A stretch of 64,000 nucleotides of DNA from JBGSMF01 sp964651475 (GCA_964651475.1 CAZYXV010000015.1:1-64000); one strand, 5' to 3'. Positions 36,804-45,630 are shown, counted from the stretch's first letter. Notes: generated by a model from the sequence alone, not told the origin. Numbers and translations: made by a program.

Positions 36804-37640
36804 CTACGATTTCCGTTTTTTGCCGCGCAAACGCTGGCCGGGCTGTTTTTTATCCCGCTTTTTGGCTTTGGTTTTGCGGGATAGTGGCGAGGCGAACTTT
36901 TCGGAAGATCGAGAGCGCGCCATAAACGCCTCAAGCATTTGGCGGGGTTGCTCAATTTCGGGCGGAATTTGGCGAGGTTTGTCGCGTGTGGCCTTGAGAT
37001 CAAACTCGATTTGCACGTCTTCCCAATCGCCCACTATAGACGTGTCAACCCGATTCGCTGCAAAAGCGCGCTCCATAACCGGCAGGGATTCTACCGCTTT
37101 GAGGTCAAGCAGCGGAGAAACCAAAAAGGCGTTCAACGTTAGGTCATTCTCCGCGAATAACTCTAGTTGGTTGGTGAGAACAGCCACACATTGATCACGA
37201 GCATCAGGGTGCTCGCTAGCAATCTGTTTCAGACCTTCAGCGGCGGCGATACGCGCAAACAATGGATAAGAACTGCTCGCCAGGTAGGCTTTTAGCGCAG
37301 GGATTGCCGCTGGGCCAATCATGCCATAAACCTGGGGCAATTCCTCATTAATCATATCGTCATCATCGTCATCAATCTTGTGAAGGAGGCCCAACAGCGG
37401 TTCGATGGCTTCTGTGGCATGCAATTGGCCCAACGCGCGCCAGGCGTGAACGGGAGCCCAGATTAGCCGGCTATCTGAATCTGCATAATGCAATGCATCG
37501 TCGGTCGCCATGCGAGTCAGATCAGGAATGTGTTCTGGCCCAAGCCCCAGCGCCAAATAGTCGGGCCACTTGGGCAACTTGCGGCAGTCGCTATAGGTAA
37601 GCAATTTATCTACTGGCGGTGGATAGTTGTATTCGCTCAT
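36804..37640 (-). CDS. HEAT-like / DUF1186 protein inside the restriction operon
   Basis: I assign this 278-residue protein to the DUF1186-like family of HEAT-type helical proteins. It begins YNYPPPVDKLLTYSDCRKLP and PDYLALGLGPEHIPDL, a characteristic start, and continues with helix pairs of about 35-45 residues. The last about 35 residues are very basic (KKRDKKQPGQRLRGKKRKS), suggesting nucleic-acid contact. ATG 37640 is chosen because AAGGAT lies 5 nt upstream, inside the end of hsdS; only 1 bp separates it from the hsdS stop. It sits between hsdS and hsdR. A helper or brake function in restriction is possible but unproven. Confidence 0.7.
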   Translation of the reverse strand: MSEYNYPPPVDKLLTYSDCRKLPKWPDYLALGLGPEHIPDLTRMATDDALHYADSDSRLIWAPVHAWRALGQLHATEAIEPLLGLLHKIDDDDDDMINEELPQVYGMIGPAAIPALKAYLASSSYPLFARIAAAEGLKQIASEHPDARDQCVAVLTNQLELFAENDLTLNAFLVSPLLDLKAVESLPVMERAFAANRVDTSIVGDWEDVQIEFDLKATRDKPRQIPPEIEQPRQMLEAFMARSRSSEKFASPLSRKTKAKKRDKKQPGQRLRGKKRKS

Positions 37641-37641
37641 T

Positions 37642-38949
37642 TTATCCTTGCGCCTCCACAAATTTTTCCGCGTCCCTTACCCGCACCTCGCCCGATAGCA
37701 GCTTGGGCAGCAGCGCATCGCGGGCGGCGGCGAGAGTGCGGGATTGTTCATTATTGCTGCGTATCTTTGCCATCGTTGATTTGGCAACATCTCCAAAGTA
37801 TTGGGCGATTGGTCCAGATGGTACCACCACAAAGTATTGGTTGAAGCACGATGCTGGCACACGCTGGCGACCACTTGTGCCAGTCATATTCTGTATGGCA
37901 TGGGCCCGCAGGTCGTCGCCGCGTGCTAGATAATATCCATACTCTGGCGGCAGTGGTAGTTTGGGGTGGAGTACAATGTACTCAGTTGATCCCCATCCTA
38001 CTTGCCCCTCCTCCAAAAAATCCACGAAAGCCGTTTTGCCATTCTCCAAGCAAGGCGTGATGCGTGCAAGAAGCGTATCGCCGTTTGTAAACTTCATACC
38101 TGAGCCAACATCTCGGTCACTCCAACTAACAGGGTAATGACCACGAGTTGGCATATTCTGCATATCAAGATAGGGGGCAACTTGGCTTTTGGGGAGAGTG
38201 CGAGATGGATTGATTTCAACCACATCAGGAAGTGGGGCAACTCTCCATCCTTTCGGAATCTTGCCCAGCGGCGAATCCTCAAATGCAGCGGGAAATAGCG
38301 CGGCAGTTTCAGCGTCCATACCGTCAGGTTGGCGGCCTTCCAGCCTGGCACGCACGGGATCAAAATCCACGAACCACGATTTGAAAATGGCGCGTGCGGT
38401 GGCCTCCAGCGTTTCGTTCATGCGCCGGTTGAGCTCGATCTTGTCATCGAGTATGCCCAGGATGCGGGCGATGGCGCATTGTTCGGAGAGGGGAGGAGCA
38501 GGAATCTCAAAGTCCTCAATCATCCCTTTAGTCAGGGCGTTTCTTGTTGCGCCTGCTGCCGCCAGTCCCAGCATGTATTGCTGCGTCGTAGGGCTGGTTA
38601 GAAAATAGCGCAGGTAACGAGCATCAAGAATATCTTGACGCGGCCTGATAATAGCAACATGCTGATTGACGCGGGCCGGAAGGATATTGCTTGGAACCTG
38701 GCACACCCGCGCCACAGAATCGCCTGTGATATTTAGCAAAACATCGCCCGTTTGGATGGTGACATTTTCCAGTTCTTTGGCGTGTCTCTCAGAGATGAAC
38801 GCTAACCCATCTCTTTTGAATCCATCGTTGTAGATATTTTGGCTCCTGATGAGAGCAATGCCACCGGGCAGATACACTTCGCTGCCGCCGCGTGGCGTTG
38901 CGCCACTACCAATTTTTTCACAGACGTCACCGAGCCGAACTTGTCGCAT
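37642..38949 (-). CDS. hsdS: Type I restriction-modification specificity subunit HsdS
   Basis: HsdS reads the target DNA for the methylase and nuclease. The 435-residue protein has two target recognition domains (about 5-160 and about 215-400), each followed by a conserved helix. The first conserved block is PAPPLSEQCAIARILGILDDKIELN (~150-175), the typical spacer helix that contacts HsdM. Each recognition domain reads half of a split site; the site cannot be read from the protein. A gap of 132 bp with a hairpin separates it from the toxin pair upstream. The HEAT-like gene follows by 1 bp. Confidence 0.93.
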   Translation of the reverse strand: MRQVRLGDVCEKIGSGATPRGGSEVYLPGGIALIRSQNIYNDGFKRDGLAFISERHAKELENVTIQTGDVLLNITGDSVARVCQVPSNILPARVNQHVAIIRPRQDILDARYLRYFLTSPTTQQYMLGLAAAGATRNALTKGMIEDFEIPAPPLSEQCAIARILGILDDKIELNRRMNETLEATARAIFKSWFVDFDPVRARLEGRQPDGMDAETAALFPAAFEDSPLGKIPKGWRVAPLPDVVEINPSRTLPKSQVAPYLDMQNMPTRGHYPVSWSDRDVGSGMKFTNGDTLLARITPCLENGKTAFVDFLEEGQVGWGSTEYIVLHPKLPLPPEYGYYLARGDDLRAHAIQNMTGTSGRQRVPASCFNQYFVVVPSGPIAQYFGDVAKSTMAKIRSNNEQSRTLAAARDALLPKLLSGEVRVRDAEKFVEAQG

Positions 38950-39039
38950 AATGGGTTTGTCGGTTTTTGCAAAGCCTTGCTTTGTAACCAGGTTATGATA
39001 AAATGTTGTTACCCCGCCGGAGATAGCATCTCTAGCCCG

Positions 39040-39065
39040 ACGCCCACCCGCAAGGGTGGGTCGTC
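39040..39065. repeat. Hairpin repeat between hepT and hsdS
   Basis: GACG-CCCACCC / GGGTGGG-CGTC with loop GCAA (one bulged T) is a tetraloop-capped GC-rich hairpin in the 132-bp gap. It could slow or end transcription between the toxin-antitoxin pair and hsdS, or be a small repeat insertion. Confidence 0.5.
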
Positions 39066-39081
39066 TCTTGTAAGAGTGGCA

Positions 39082-39426
39082 TCAATCAGCCTTATCTATA
39101 CCTTGCAAGATCGCTTCGACTTCGCGCTTGAGATCGGGCAAGTCGCGCTCGACAATGTCCCAAATCTGATTCAGGTCAATTCCCAGGTAATCATGGACGA
39201 TCACATTTCTAAAAGCCGCAATGCTGTGCCAATCCACCTCGGGATGCCTAATCTTCAGATCGTCGGCAAGCCGCTGGGCAGATTCTGACAATGTGTGCAA
39301 ATTGCGCAGAACGGCGTCCTGGGTTTTGCGGTCAGCGAAAAATGCAGCGCGTCCTTCGGCTGTGTATTGCAGAATGTGTTCGATGCACTCGTTGATATAA
39401 ATCAGGTACAGCCGGTCGTCTTTCAT
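39082..39426 (-). CDS. hepT: HepT-like HEPN toxin (DUF86)
   Basis: A 114-residue HEPN-fold ribonuclease of the DUF86 family. The RX4HXY catalytic motif is seen as R-N-V-I-V-H-D-Y (about residues 72-79). It forms a toxin-antitoxin pair with the upstream MntA-type nucleotidyltransferase: the start of hepT overlaps the stop of mntA by ATGA. In characterised cases MntA adds AMP units to the HepT Tyr and so blocks the ribonuclease. Here the pair lies between hsdM and hsdS, inside a restriction operon. Confidence 0.9.
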   Translation of the reverse strand: MKDDRLYLIYINECIEHILQYTAEGRAAFFADRKTQDAVLRNLHTLSESAQRLADDLKIRHPEVDWHSIAAFRNVIVHDYLGIDLNQIWDIVERDLPDLKREVEAILQGIDKAD

Positions 39427-39713
39427 AGCGGTTTTGCCTCCTCTAAGACACGATCACGAATGTACCAGTGAAGAGCTTCTTTGGTCACTACATCCACCTC
39501 GCATCCAAGCAAGTCTTCAAGGTCTATCACCAAACCGGCCGGGAACCAAGCGGAATGGACCGGCTCAACTTCCACCAGAAAATCCACGTCGCTTTCCGGC
39601 CCGGCTTCTCCTCGCGCCACAGAGCCAAAAATGCGCACGTTGCGCGCCCCATGCCGGGCGGCAATGCGCAAGATGTCTTGGCGCTTTTCTTTCAGTAACT
39701 CGTCAATGCCCAT
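39423..39713 (-). CDS. mntA: MntA-like minimal nucleotidyltransferase antitoxin
   Basis: A 96-residue minimal nucleotidyltransferase. GS-x10-DxD is fully present: GSVARGEAGPESDVD at about 31-45, with the two metal-binding Asp residues. Antitoxins of this type transfer AMP to the partner HepT. Its ATG at 39713 lies 11 bp inside the end of hsdM, so expression depends on hsdM translation; its stop overlaps hepT. C-terminal residues LLGCEVDVVTKEALH fit the family. Confidence 0.92.
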   Translation of the reverse strand: MGIDELLKEKRQDILRIAARHGARNVRIFGSVARGEAGPESDVDFLVEVEPVHSAWFPAGLVIDLEDLLGCEVDVVTKEALHWYIRDRVLEEAKPL

Positions 39714-41352
39714 AGCCCAACCTCCTGAAATTCTCTTGAATCGCTCGCTCCAATCTTGCCGATTCCTTGAATTGTTCCTCCAATTTGGCTGTCAGCCTCT
39801 TCATTTTATCATCAAATGGCTCGTCGTCATCTTCCGCTTCCTCCGCACCCACATAGCGCCCTGGCGTGAGAACATAACCGTGCGCAGCGATTTCCTCAAG
39901 CGTGGCGCTCTTGCAAAAGCCTGGTACGTCTTGATATTCGCCTGCGCCCTCGCGCAGCGCACCTCGCCAGGCATGGTAAGCACCAGCGATACGGGTGATC
40001 TCTTCATCCGATAGCTCTCGGTGCGTCCGGTCTATCAAGTGGCCCAACTTGCGCGCGTCAATGAATAGCGTCTGCCCCCGCCGGTCGCGACCCTCACCCC
40101 CAGCCCCTCTCCCGTTCGGACGGGAGAGGGGAGTTCTACGCTTGTTACGTGTGAGAAACCATAGGCAAGCTGGAATCGGTGTAGTGTAAAACAACTGCCC
40201 CGGCAGCGCGATCATGCAATCCACCAAGTCAGCCTCAATAATGGCCTTGCGGATGTCGCCTTCGCCGCTGGTGTTGGAACTCATTGAGCCATTCGCCAAT
40301 ACAAAGCCAGCAATGCCATTCGGCGCCAGGTGGTGGACCATGTGCTGCACCCATGCAAAGTTGGCATTGCCCACTGGCGGCGCGCCGTATTTCCAGCGTA
40401 CATCGTCACGCACGCGCTCGCCGCCCCAATCGCTCACGTTGAACGGGGGGTTGGCCAGGATGAAATCGGCGCGCAGGTCTTTGTGCATATCATTGTGGAA
40501 CGTATCGGCTGGCTCAGCCCCAATGTTGCCCTCGATGCCCCGAATGGCAAGGTTCATCTTGCACAGCCGCCACGTCGTCGGGTTGGATTCCTGCCCATAG
40601 AGGGCAATGTCGTTCACGCGCCCGCCATGAGCCTGGACAAACTTTTCAGATTGCACAAACATCCCGCCCGACCCGCCACAGGGATCGTACACACGGCCCC
40701 GGTACGGCTCGATCATCTCCACCAATATCCGCACCACCGATTGAGGCGTGTAAAACTCGCCGCCGCCTTTGCCTTCGGCGCTGGCAAAGCGGCCCAAGAA
40801 ATATTCGTACACTCGCCCCAGGATGTCTTGAGAGCGGCTCTGGGCATCGCCCAGGCCAATCGTGCCGATCAGGTCAATCAGTTCACCCAGGCGTTGCTTA
40901 TCTAGCGTTGGGCGAGCATAGTCCTTGGATAGCACGCCCTTGAGGCGCGGGTTCTCTTTTTCAATGGCGACCATCGCTTCGTCAATCAGCTTGCCAATGG
41001 TGGGCTGCTTTGTGTTGGCTTGCAGGTACGACCAGCGCGCTTCTTTGGGCACCCAAAAGATATTTTCGGCAGTGTACTCGTCGCGGTCTTCGGCCACCTC
41101 GTAACGCGCCTGTTCGTCCCGCACATAGTATTCACTGCGAGGGCTGGCGGCTTCTTTAAGCAGCCACTGGTAATGCTCCTCAAACGCATCCGAGATGTAT
41201 TTGAGAAAAATCAAGCCCAAGACGACGTGCTTGTATTCGGCAGCATCCATGTGGCCGCGCAGCTTGTCGGCGGCGGCCCACAGCTTTTCTTCAAAGCCCA
41301 GATTTGCGCCGTTGGCTTTTTTTGCCTTATCGGTCTGTTTCTTTCGAGCCAT
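39703..41352 (-). CDS. hsdM: Type I restriction-modification methylase subunit HsdM
   Basis: HsdM is the N6-adenine methyltransferase subunit. The 549 residues begin with the HsdM_N helical domain (LWAAADKLRGHMDAAEYKHVVLGLIFLKY, about 25-55). Motif I is YDPCGGSGGM (about 225) and motif IV is NPPF (about 301). Near residue 410, between TRNKRR and RRGQTLFIDARK, there are about 17 extra residues (TPLSRPNGRGAGGEG) encoded by a palindromic DNA repeat at 40091-40133; the frame is kept. It begins the operon; the promoter lies about 70-100 bp upstream. The last 11 bp overlap mntA. Confidence 0.95.
   Translation of the reverse strand: MARKKQTDKAKKANGANLGFEEKLWAAADKLRGHMDAAEYKHVVLGLIFLKYISDAFEEHYQWLLKEAASPRSEYYVRDEQARYEVAEDRDEYTAENIFWVPKEARWSYLQANTKQPTIGKLIDEAMVAIEKENPRLKGVLSKDYARPTLDKQRLGELIDLIGTIGLGDAQSRSQDILGRVYEYFLGRFASAEGKGGGEFYTPQSVVRILVEMIEPYRGRVYDPCGGSGGMFVQSEKFVQAHGGRVNDIALYGQESNPTTWRLCKMNLAIRGIEGNIGAEPADTFHNDMHKDLRADFILANPPFNVSDWGGERVRDDVRWKYGAPPVGNANFAWVQHMVHHLAPNGIAGFVLANGSMSSNTSGEGDIRKAIIEADLVDCMIALPGQLFYTTPIPACLWFLTRNKRRTPLSRPNGRGAGGEGRDRRGQTLFIDARKLGHLIDRTHRELSDEEITRIAGAYHAWRGALREGAGEYQDVPGFCKSATLEEIAAHGYVLTPGRYVGAEEAEDDDEPFDDKMKRLTAKLEEQFKESARLERAIQENFRRLGYGH
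40091..40133. repeat. Palindromic repeat inserted in-frame in hsdM
   Basis: CCCCTCTCCCG / CGGGAGAGGGG with loop TTCGGA, preceded by CCCTCACCCCCAG, is a typical dispersed repeat. It adds about 17 codons without breaking the reading frame, away from the methylase motifs. Confidence 0.85.
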
Positions 41353-41412
41353 GCTTTAGGTTCCAATCCTCTTGTTTTTGTAACGGCGTATCGGTCACAA
41401 AAATTACCATTC

Positions 41413-41451
41413 GTATTGTATATTACGCCGACTGGACTAATTGTACAATAC
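41413..41451 (-). promoter_or_regulatory. Promoter and candidate operator of the restriction operon
   Basis: On the minus strand TTGTAC (41443-41448) and TAATAT (41420-41425) are spaced 17 bp. The promoter is framed by inverted copies GTATTGTA (41413-41420) and TACAATAC (41444-41451), so a dimeric repressor bound there would cover both boxes. Confidence 0.65.
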
Positions 41452-41459
41452 AAAAGTTA

Positions 41460-41722
41460 ACCCTGCGAATCTGAAAATGAATATCCTCCGGCTCCACCGC
41501 TTACACGATGCGACAATCCAGGCGCGACAGCCCTCTCAAAGAGGCTTTTGCCAATGCCATCTTCCAATAGGCCCGGCTACATGCCGAAACTTACTGCAAT
41601 TGCTATGTTTGGTGGTGGTTCAGGGGGTTATCTTGGTAAAGCGATGGTCATCTCAACCCCAGCACAATCCGCTCGTACAATCCCCGCCGCGGCAAACCAA
41701 TCCACAAGCTTTTGTTGAAGCA
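41460..41722. other. Gene-free stretch between two minus-strand gene groups
   Basis: No gene of good quality is visible on either strand. A 31-codon frame on the minus strand starts at a TAATG overlap with the AbiEi fragment but ends at once and matches nothing known. The stretch may hold the remains of the lost toxin gene. Confidence 0.4.
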
Positions 41723-42037
41723 TTACGCGATCCTGATCTCGCCCATCAATTGTTGGCGCGGCACGTTGGCAATAATCTGCCAGCGAGCATTGTACTCACC
41801 GCCTTTTCCCCATTGACTCGTTGGTCCCAGATATGTCTTGGCCTGCTCTACTCTGGACAAAAGCCTGGTTTCAATCTCAGAAGGCCAGGTCATGCCCTGC
41901 GTCTCCAGCAGGTATCCCAAGCGCTGCGCCAGGGCGTGTGATTCCATTCGCAAAGCATAATCGGCCAGCTTGTTTATGTCCACTTGTGGAAAAGCGGCTC
42001 GAATCACCCTTTTTCTCCTTGTGCTTATGCTCTCCAT
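41723..42037 (-). pseudogene. AbiEi-family antitoxin, C-terminal remnant
   Basis: The 104-residue frame carries the typical end of AbiEi-family antitoxins: LAQRLGYLLETQG (about 40-52) and, further on, KGGEYNARWQIIANVP (about 80-95). Whole AbiEi proteins have 190-280 residues with an N-terminal winged helix, which is missing here. It begins at ATG 42037, 13 bp inside the end of the polymerase gene, and no AbiEii toxin follows. It is most likely a truncated relic, possibly still translated by coupling to dnaE. The longer frame to 42319 lies antisense-like across dnaE codons and is not used. Confidence 0.55.
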
Positions 42038-45000
42038 CTTGGATGTGCGTCCAACGGTTGACCGGGAACTAGAGTTATTTCGTATCCTGCAACCACTATT
42101 TGCCCCTGCCGGTCTGACTTGACTCGCCCGCGTATCAGCCCCGGCTCGCGCCGAGATAATAGCTCTTTGTAGCGCTTCAACACCGCGCCGCTCCACAAGA
42201 CCTGGTACACGCCGGTCTCGTCTTCCATATCTGCCAGCAGCATGGCCCCTTGCTCTTGAGTGCTGAAACGATGCGCGGCCAGCCGCACCCCGGCCAGCGT
42301 CACTTCTTGGCCGCTGCATTGAGGCAGCCGGTCGCTGCTGGTGATGTTGCGCCGCGCCAGTTCATCAGCGACCAACTGCAACGGATGCACACTCACAAGC
42401 AGGCCCAACACCTCGCGCTCCCACGCGGCGCGCTCAAACACAGTTGGCTCAGGCAGCGATGCGGGTGCATCAAAAGCCAGGCTCATCTGCCCGGTGTGCC
42501 GGCCATGCCAGCGTTCTCGTTCAAGTTGAGCCAACATTACATGAGGATTGCCTATCCCATCCAGCGCGCCGGCCTTGACCAGGTTCACCGCTTCCACATA
42601 CTGCGGTTGCGCTCGCGCCAGGAAATCCTCCAGCGATGCAAACGGGCGTTGGGCAATAATGACCTTGATGGTTGTGTGCGTCAAATCACGTACCTGACCC
42701 AAGCCCATCCAAAGCGAGTTGGGCTGTTCAAGTGTGAACGCCTCATTGCTGTGGTTGATATGCGGCGGGCGGATAATCAACTCCAAGCGCCGCGCCTCGC
42801 TCATATAGACGCGCGGCGAGTAATAGCCGCCCCACACCGCCAGCCGCGCCGCCATGAACTCGGCGGGATAGTGCGTCTTGAGAAACGCCATTCGATACGC
42901 CAGCGCCGCGTAACCTGCCGCGTGCGCTTTGGGAAAGCCATAGCCGGCAAAGGCTGCCATAAGCTCCCACAGTTGCTCTGCTGTTTGCATGTCAATGCTA
43001 CTCGTCGCCTGCGCGCCGGCCATGAATTGCTCGTGCAGGCGCGCCATCTCTTTGTCCGATCGTTTGCTCATCGCGCGGCGCAGCAGGTCCGCCTCTCCCA
43101 ACGTAAAGCCAGCTACCTCGTGCGCGATGCGCAAGACCTGCTCCTGGTACAAGATCACCCCATAGGTTTCTTGCAAGATCGGCTCAAGCGCCGGGTGCAG
43201 ATAAGATGCGGCTTCTTGCCCCAAGTGCCTCTTGACAAAAGCGTCCTTCAATCCACCCTTGAGAGGGCCAGGCCGGTAGAGCGCCAATGCCACAATGAGG
43301 TCGTTGACATTGTGCGCCGCCAGCTCACGCAGTGTCATTCGCATTCCAGGGCTTTCGGTCTGAAAACAGCCAATCGTGCGCGCGGTCGAGGTCGTCTGCA
43401 CAGTAGCCGCGTCATCCGGCGGAATCGAATCGAGTGAAAAGCCCGGCTGGCGCTGCTGAATCATCTCGACGCAATCGGCTATCACCGTCAACGCGCTGAC
43501 ACCCAAGAGGTCAATTTTGACCAGGCCTAGCTTTTCAATGCCGGACAAATCGAACTGGGTGATGAGCAAACCTTTGGTCGCGTATTGCAAGGGAACCAAG
43601 TCGGTGATTGGCCCCGGCGAGATGACAATGCCGCCGGGGTGAACTGACAGATGATGAGGTGTGCCATCCAGCGCCCAACTCGTCTCCAGCATCTCGCGCT
43701 CGATGGGATCGCGCGCCTGCTCCAAGAGCCTGGCTTGCGTTTCTTTGACTTGTTTCCACGCGCCAGGGTGCCAAAAGCCGGGCAGCTCTTTTGACAGTTC
43801 GTTGAGGCGCACCTCTGGCAACCCATACGCTTTGCCCACCTCGCGCAATGCATAGCGGGCGCGCAAAGTAGAGTAGGTGCATACCATTGCAACGTGGTTG
43901 GCCCCATACTTCCGGTAAACGTAATCAATCACTTCATCACGCCGGTGCGAACACAAATCGAGATCAATGTCGGGCGGGTCGCGCCGCTCAAGCGACAGGA
44001 ATCGCTCAAAGTACAGATTGTGCGCGATGGGGTCAACGTCGTGGATGCCAATGCAATAGGCCGCCACCGACGACGAGGCCGAGCCGCGCGGCGAGACAGG
44101 CACGCCCTTTTCGCGGGCATAACGCACAATATCGGCCACGACCAAAAAGTAGGGCGTGTAGCCCAACGTGTCAATCACGTGCACTTCTTTATCCAGGCGG
44201 GCTTGAATGTCCGGCGTGATTTTGCCATAGCGTTGAGCCGCACCGGCACTTGCAAGCGCCTCAAGTTCTTCTCGCGGCGCACGGCCTGAAGGCAAGTCAA
44301 GGGTGGGGAAGCGCAATTGCCCCAGCGGAAAATCAAAGCGGCACAGGTCGGCAATGACGGCGGTGTTGTCCAATGCTGCCGGGAACGCCGCGAATTTGCG
44401 CTGCATCTCATCGGATGAGGGAAAAGACAAATCGGGCAGCGCGGGCAAATCGGCCAGTCGTTTGCTCTCGCGCACTGCTCGCAGCACACGGTAGCGCGGT
44501 GCATCATCAGGTGAGAGATAATGGATGTCGTGTGTGGCCACGGTTTGCAGGCCGAGGCGGCTGGCCAGTGATTGCAAAGCGGCACACCTGGTGGCATCAT
44601 CTTCTTTGATGATTTGAAGCTCGATGAAGAAACAGTCAAACAGATTGGCTAACTTGCGAACGACGGATTCTGCAAGTGATGTATCGCCAGCGCGCAAGGC
44701 CGCGTCGAGCGAACCTGTGTGTCCACCAAACAAAGCGACCAGTCCATCAGCATGATCGGTCATGTCATCAATATTCAAACCGCGTGCCAGCGCTGCTTCG
44801 CGGTCGGGCGCAGCTTGCAGGCGCGTGACCAATCGGCACAGGGTAGCATAGCCGGCAAGGTTCTGGGCCAAGAGAACAATGGAATGTCCGTCGGCGAGGG
44901 TCAACTCGACGCCGATGATGGGCTGGAGATTGGCCGCGCGGCAACAGGCTATAAACTCGATTGCGCCGTACAGTGCGTTAGTGTCGGTCAGCGCGATGGC

Positions 45001-45108
45001 GGGGAGGTCGTGAGCGCAAACCCAATCCACAAGCTGCTGGATGGAGGGGACGCCATCAAGCAGGCTCCAATGGGAGTGAAGGTGAAGTGGGATGATGGGC
45101 ACAGCCAT
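42025..45108 (-). CDS. DNA polymerase III alpha subunit family (DnaE2-like)
   Basis: A 1027-residue C-family DNA polymerase. It starts with a PHP domain (LHLHSHWSLLDG, residues 8-19). The palm catalytic Asp residues lie in RDPPDIDLDLCSHRR (about 380-395), a form nearer to DnaE2-type (PPDIDVDF) than to the replicative DnaE (PDFDVDF). The tail holds an OB domain. The length, about 1030-1070, and no beta-clamp-adjacent tau domain, suit the error-prone DnaE2 or a second alpha subunit. No imuA'/imuB or lexA gene lies beside it, as in typical mutagenesis cassettes, so a translesion role is inferred from motif only. No clear Shine-Dalgarno precedes the ATG, which is 18 bp from the stop of the preceding membrane protein gene. 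Confidence 0.88.
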   Translation of the reverse strand: MAVPIIPLHLHSHWSLLDGVPSIQQLVDWVCAHDLPAIALTDTNALYGAIEFIACCRAANLQPIIGVELTLADGHSIVLLAQNLAGYATLCRLVTRLQAAPDREAALARGLNIDDMTDHADGLVALFGGHTGSLDAALRAGDTSLAESVVRKLANLFDCFFIELQIIKEDDATRCAALQSLASRLGLQTVATHDIHYLSPDDAPRYRVLRAVRESKRLADLPALPDLSFPSSDEMQRKFAAFPAALDNTAVIADLCRFDFPLGQLRFPTLDLPSGRAPREELEALASAGAAQRYGKITPDIQARLDKEVHVIDTLGYTPYFLVVADIVRYAREKGVPVSPRGSASSSVAAYCIGIHDVDPIAHNLYFERFLSLERRDPPDIDLDLCSHRRDEVIDYVYRKYGANHVAMVCTYSTLRARYALREVGKAYGLPEVRLNELSKELPGFWHPGAWKQVKETQARLLEQARDPIEREMLETSWALDGTPHHLSVHPGGIVISPGPITDLVPLQYATKGLLITQFDLSGIEKLGLVKIDLLGVSALTVIADCVEMIQQRQPGFSLDSIPPDDAATVQTTSTARTIGCFQTESPGMRMTLRELAAHNVNDLIVALALYRPGPLKGGLKDAFVKRHLGQEAASYLHPALEPILQETYGVILYQEQVLRIAHEVAGFTLGEADLLRRAMSKRSDKEMARLHEQFMAGAQATSSIDMQTAEQLWELMAAFAGYGFPKAHAAGYAALAYRMAFLKTHYPAEFMAARLAVWGGYYSPRVYMSEARRLELIIRPPHINHSNEAFTLEQPNSLWMGLGQVRDLTHTTIKVIIAQRPFASLEDFLARAQPQYVEAVNLVKAGALDGIGNPHVMLAQLERERWHGRHTGQMSLAFDAPASLPEPTVFERAAWEREVLGLLVSVHPLQLVADELARRNITSSDRLPQCSGQEVTLAGVRLAAHRFSTQEQGAMLLADMEDETGVYQVLWSGAVLKRYKELLSRREPGLIRGRVKSDRQGQIVVAGYEITLVPGQPLDAHPRWRA

Positions 45109-45126
45109 GGTTACTTTTAAACCACC

Positions 45127-45630
45127 TCAGACCCCGATGGTGATCCACTGACTGAGAGCATCGATGACTGGGTCGAAAGCGCCACGGGTCGTGATGTCGG
45201 CGTATACCAGGCTGGCGATGACCAGCAGGCCATACGTTATAGCATTGCTCAACAAGACAACGCGCCAAAGGCTCGGTGGTGCACAATCCTTCAAGGCCTT
45301 TTTGAGAACGAGGAACTCGAGGAGTACAGTGACTAGAAACCCGCTCAGCAATTCGAGCGCCCAGACCGTGAGCGAAAAGTCAAAACTCGACGACAACAGA
45401 ACCAGTTCCACTACGGCCATGCCCAGGCCGGCCAAGGTCGAGACGGCATTGGCAGCAGTGGCCACTGCCAGTGCTTTGGCAAACGATTGCTTGAGGCAAC
45501 GGGCGATTAGGCCGCCTTCTATGAGAATGATGGGGATAATGAGCAGAACACTCACTATTGACTTGTTCGCCACAAAAGGAATGCCAGCATTCGCAAGGAT
45601 ATTGTGGGCTGGCATAATTTCCTCTATCAT
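45127..45630 (-). CDS. Small integral membrane protein, four segments
   Basis: I do not recognise this 167-residue protein. Four hydrophobic segments are visible at about 20-40, 48-75, 85-110 and 125-145, with a basic loop after the third (LVLKKALKDC). ATG 45630 overlaps the stop of the hydrolase gene by ATGA; a second ATG at 45615 has its own AGAGG and is a possible alternative. It is probably made together with the hydrolase. No active-site motif is visible. Confidence 0.75.
   Translation of the reverse strand: MIEEIMPAHNILANAGIPFVANKSIVSVLLIIPIILIEGGLIARCLKQSFAKALAVATAANAVSTLAGLGMAVVELVLLSSSFDFSLTVWALELLSGFLVTVLLEFLVLKKALKDCAPPSLWRVVLLSNAITYGLLVIASLVYADITTRGAFDPVIDALSQWITIGV

Noticed and set aside
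41635..41732. 31-codon frame starting at TAATG after the AbiEi remnant
   Set aside because: Too short and without similarity; left as unexplained DNA.
41723..42319. Longer form of the AbiEi frame
   Set aside because: The first 94 codons overlap dnaE in another frame and look like noise; ATG 42037 is used.
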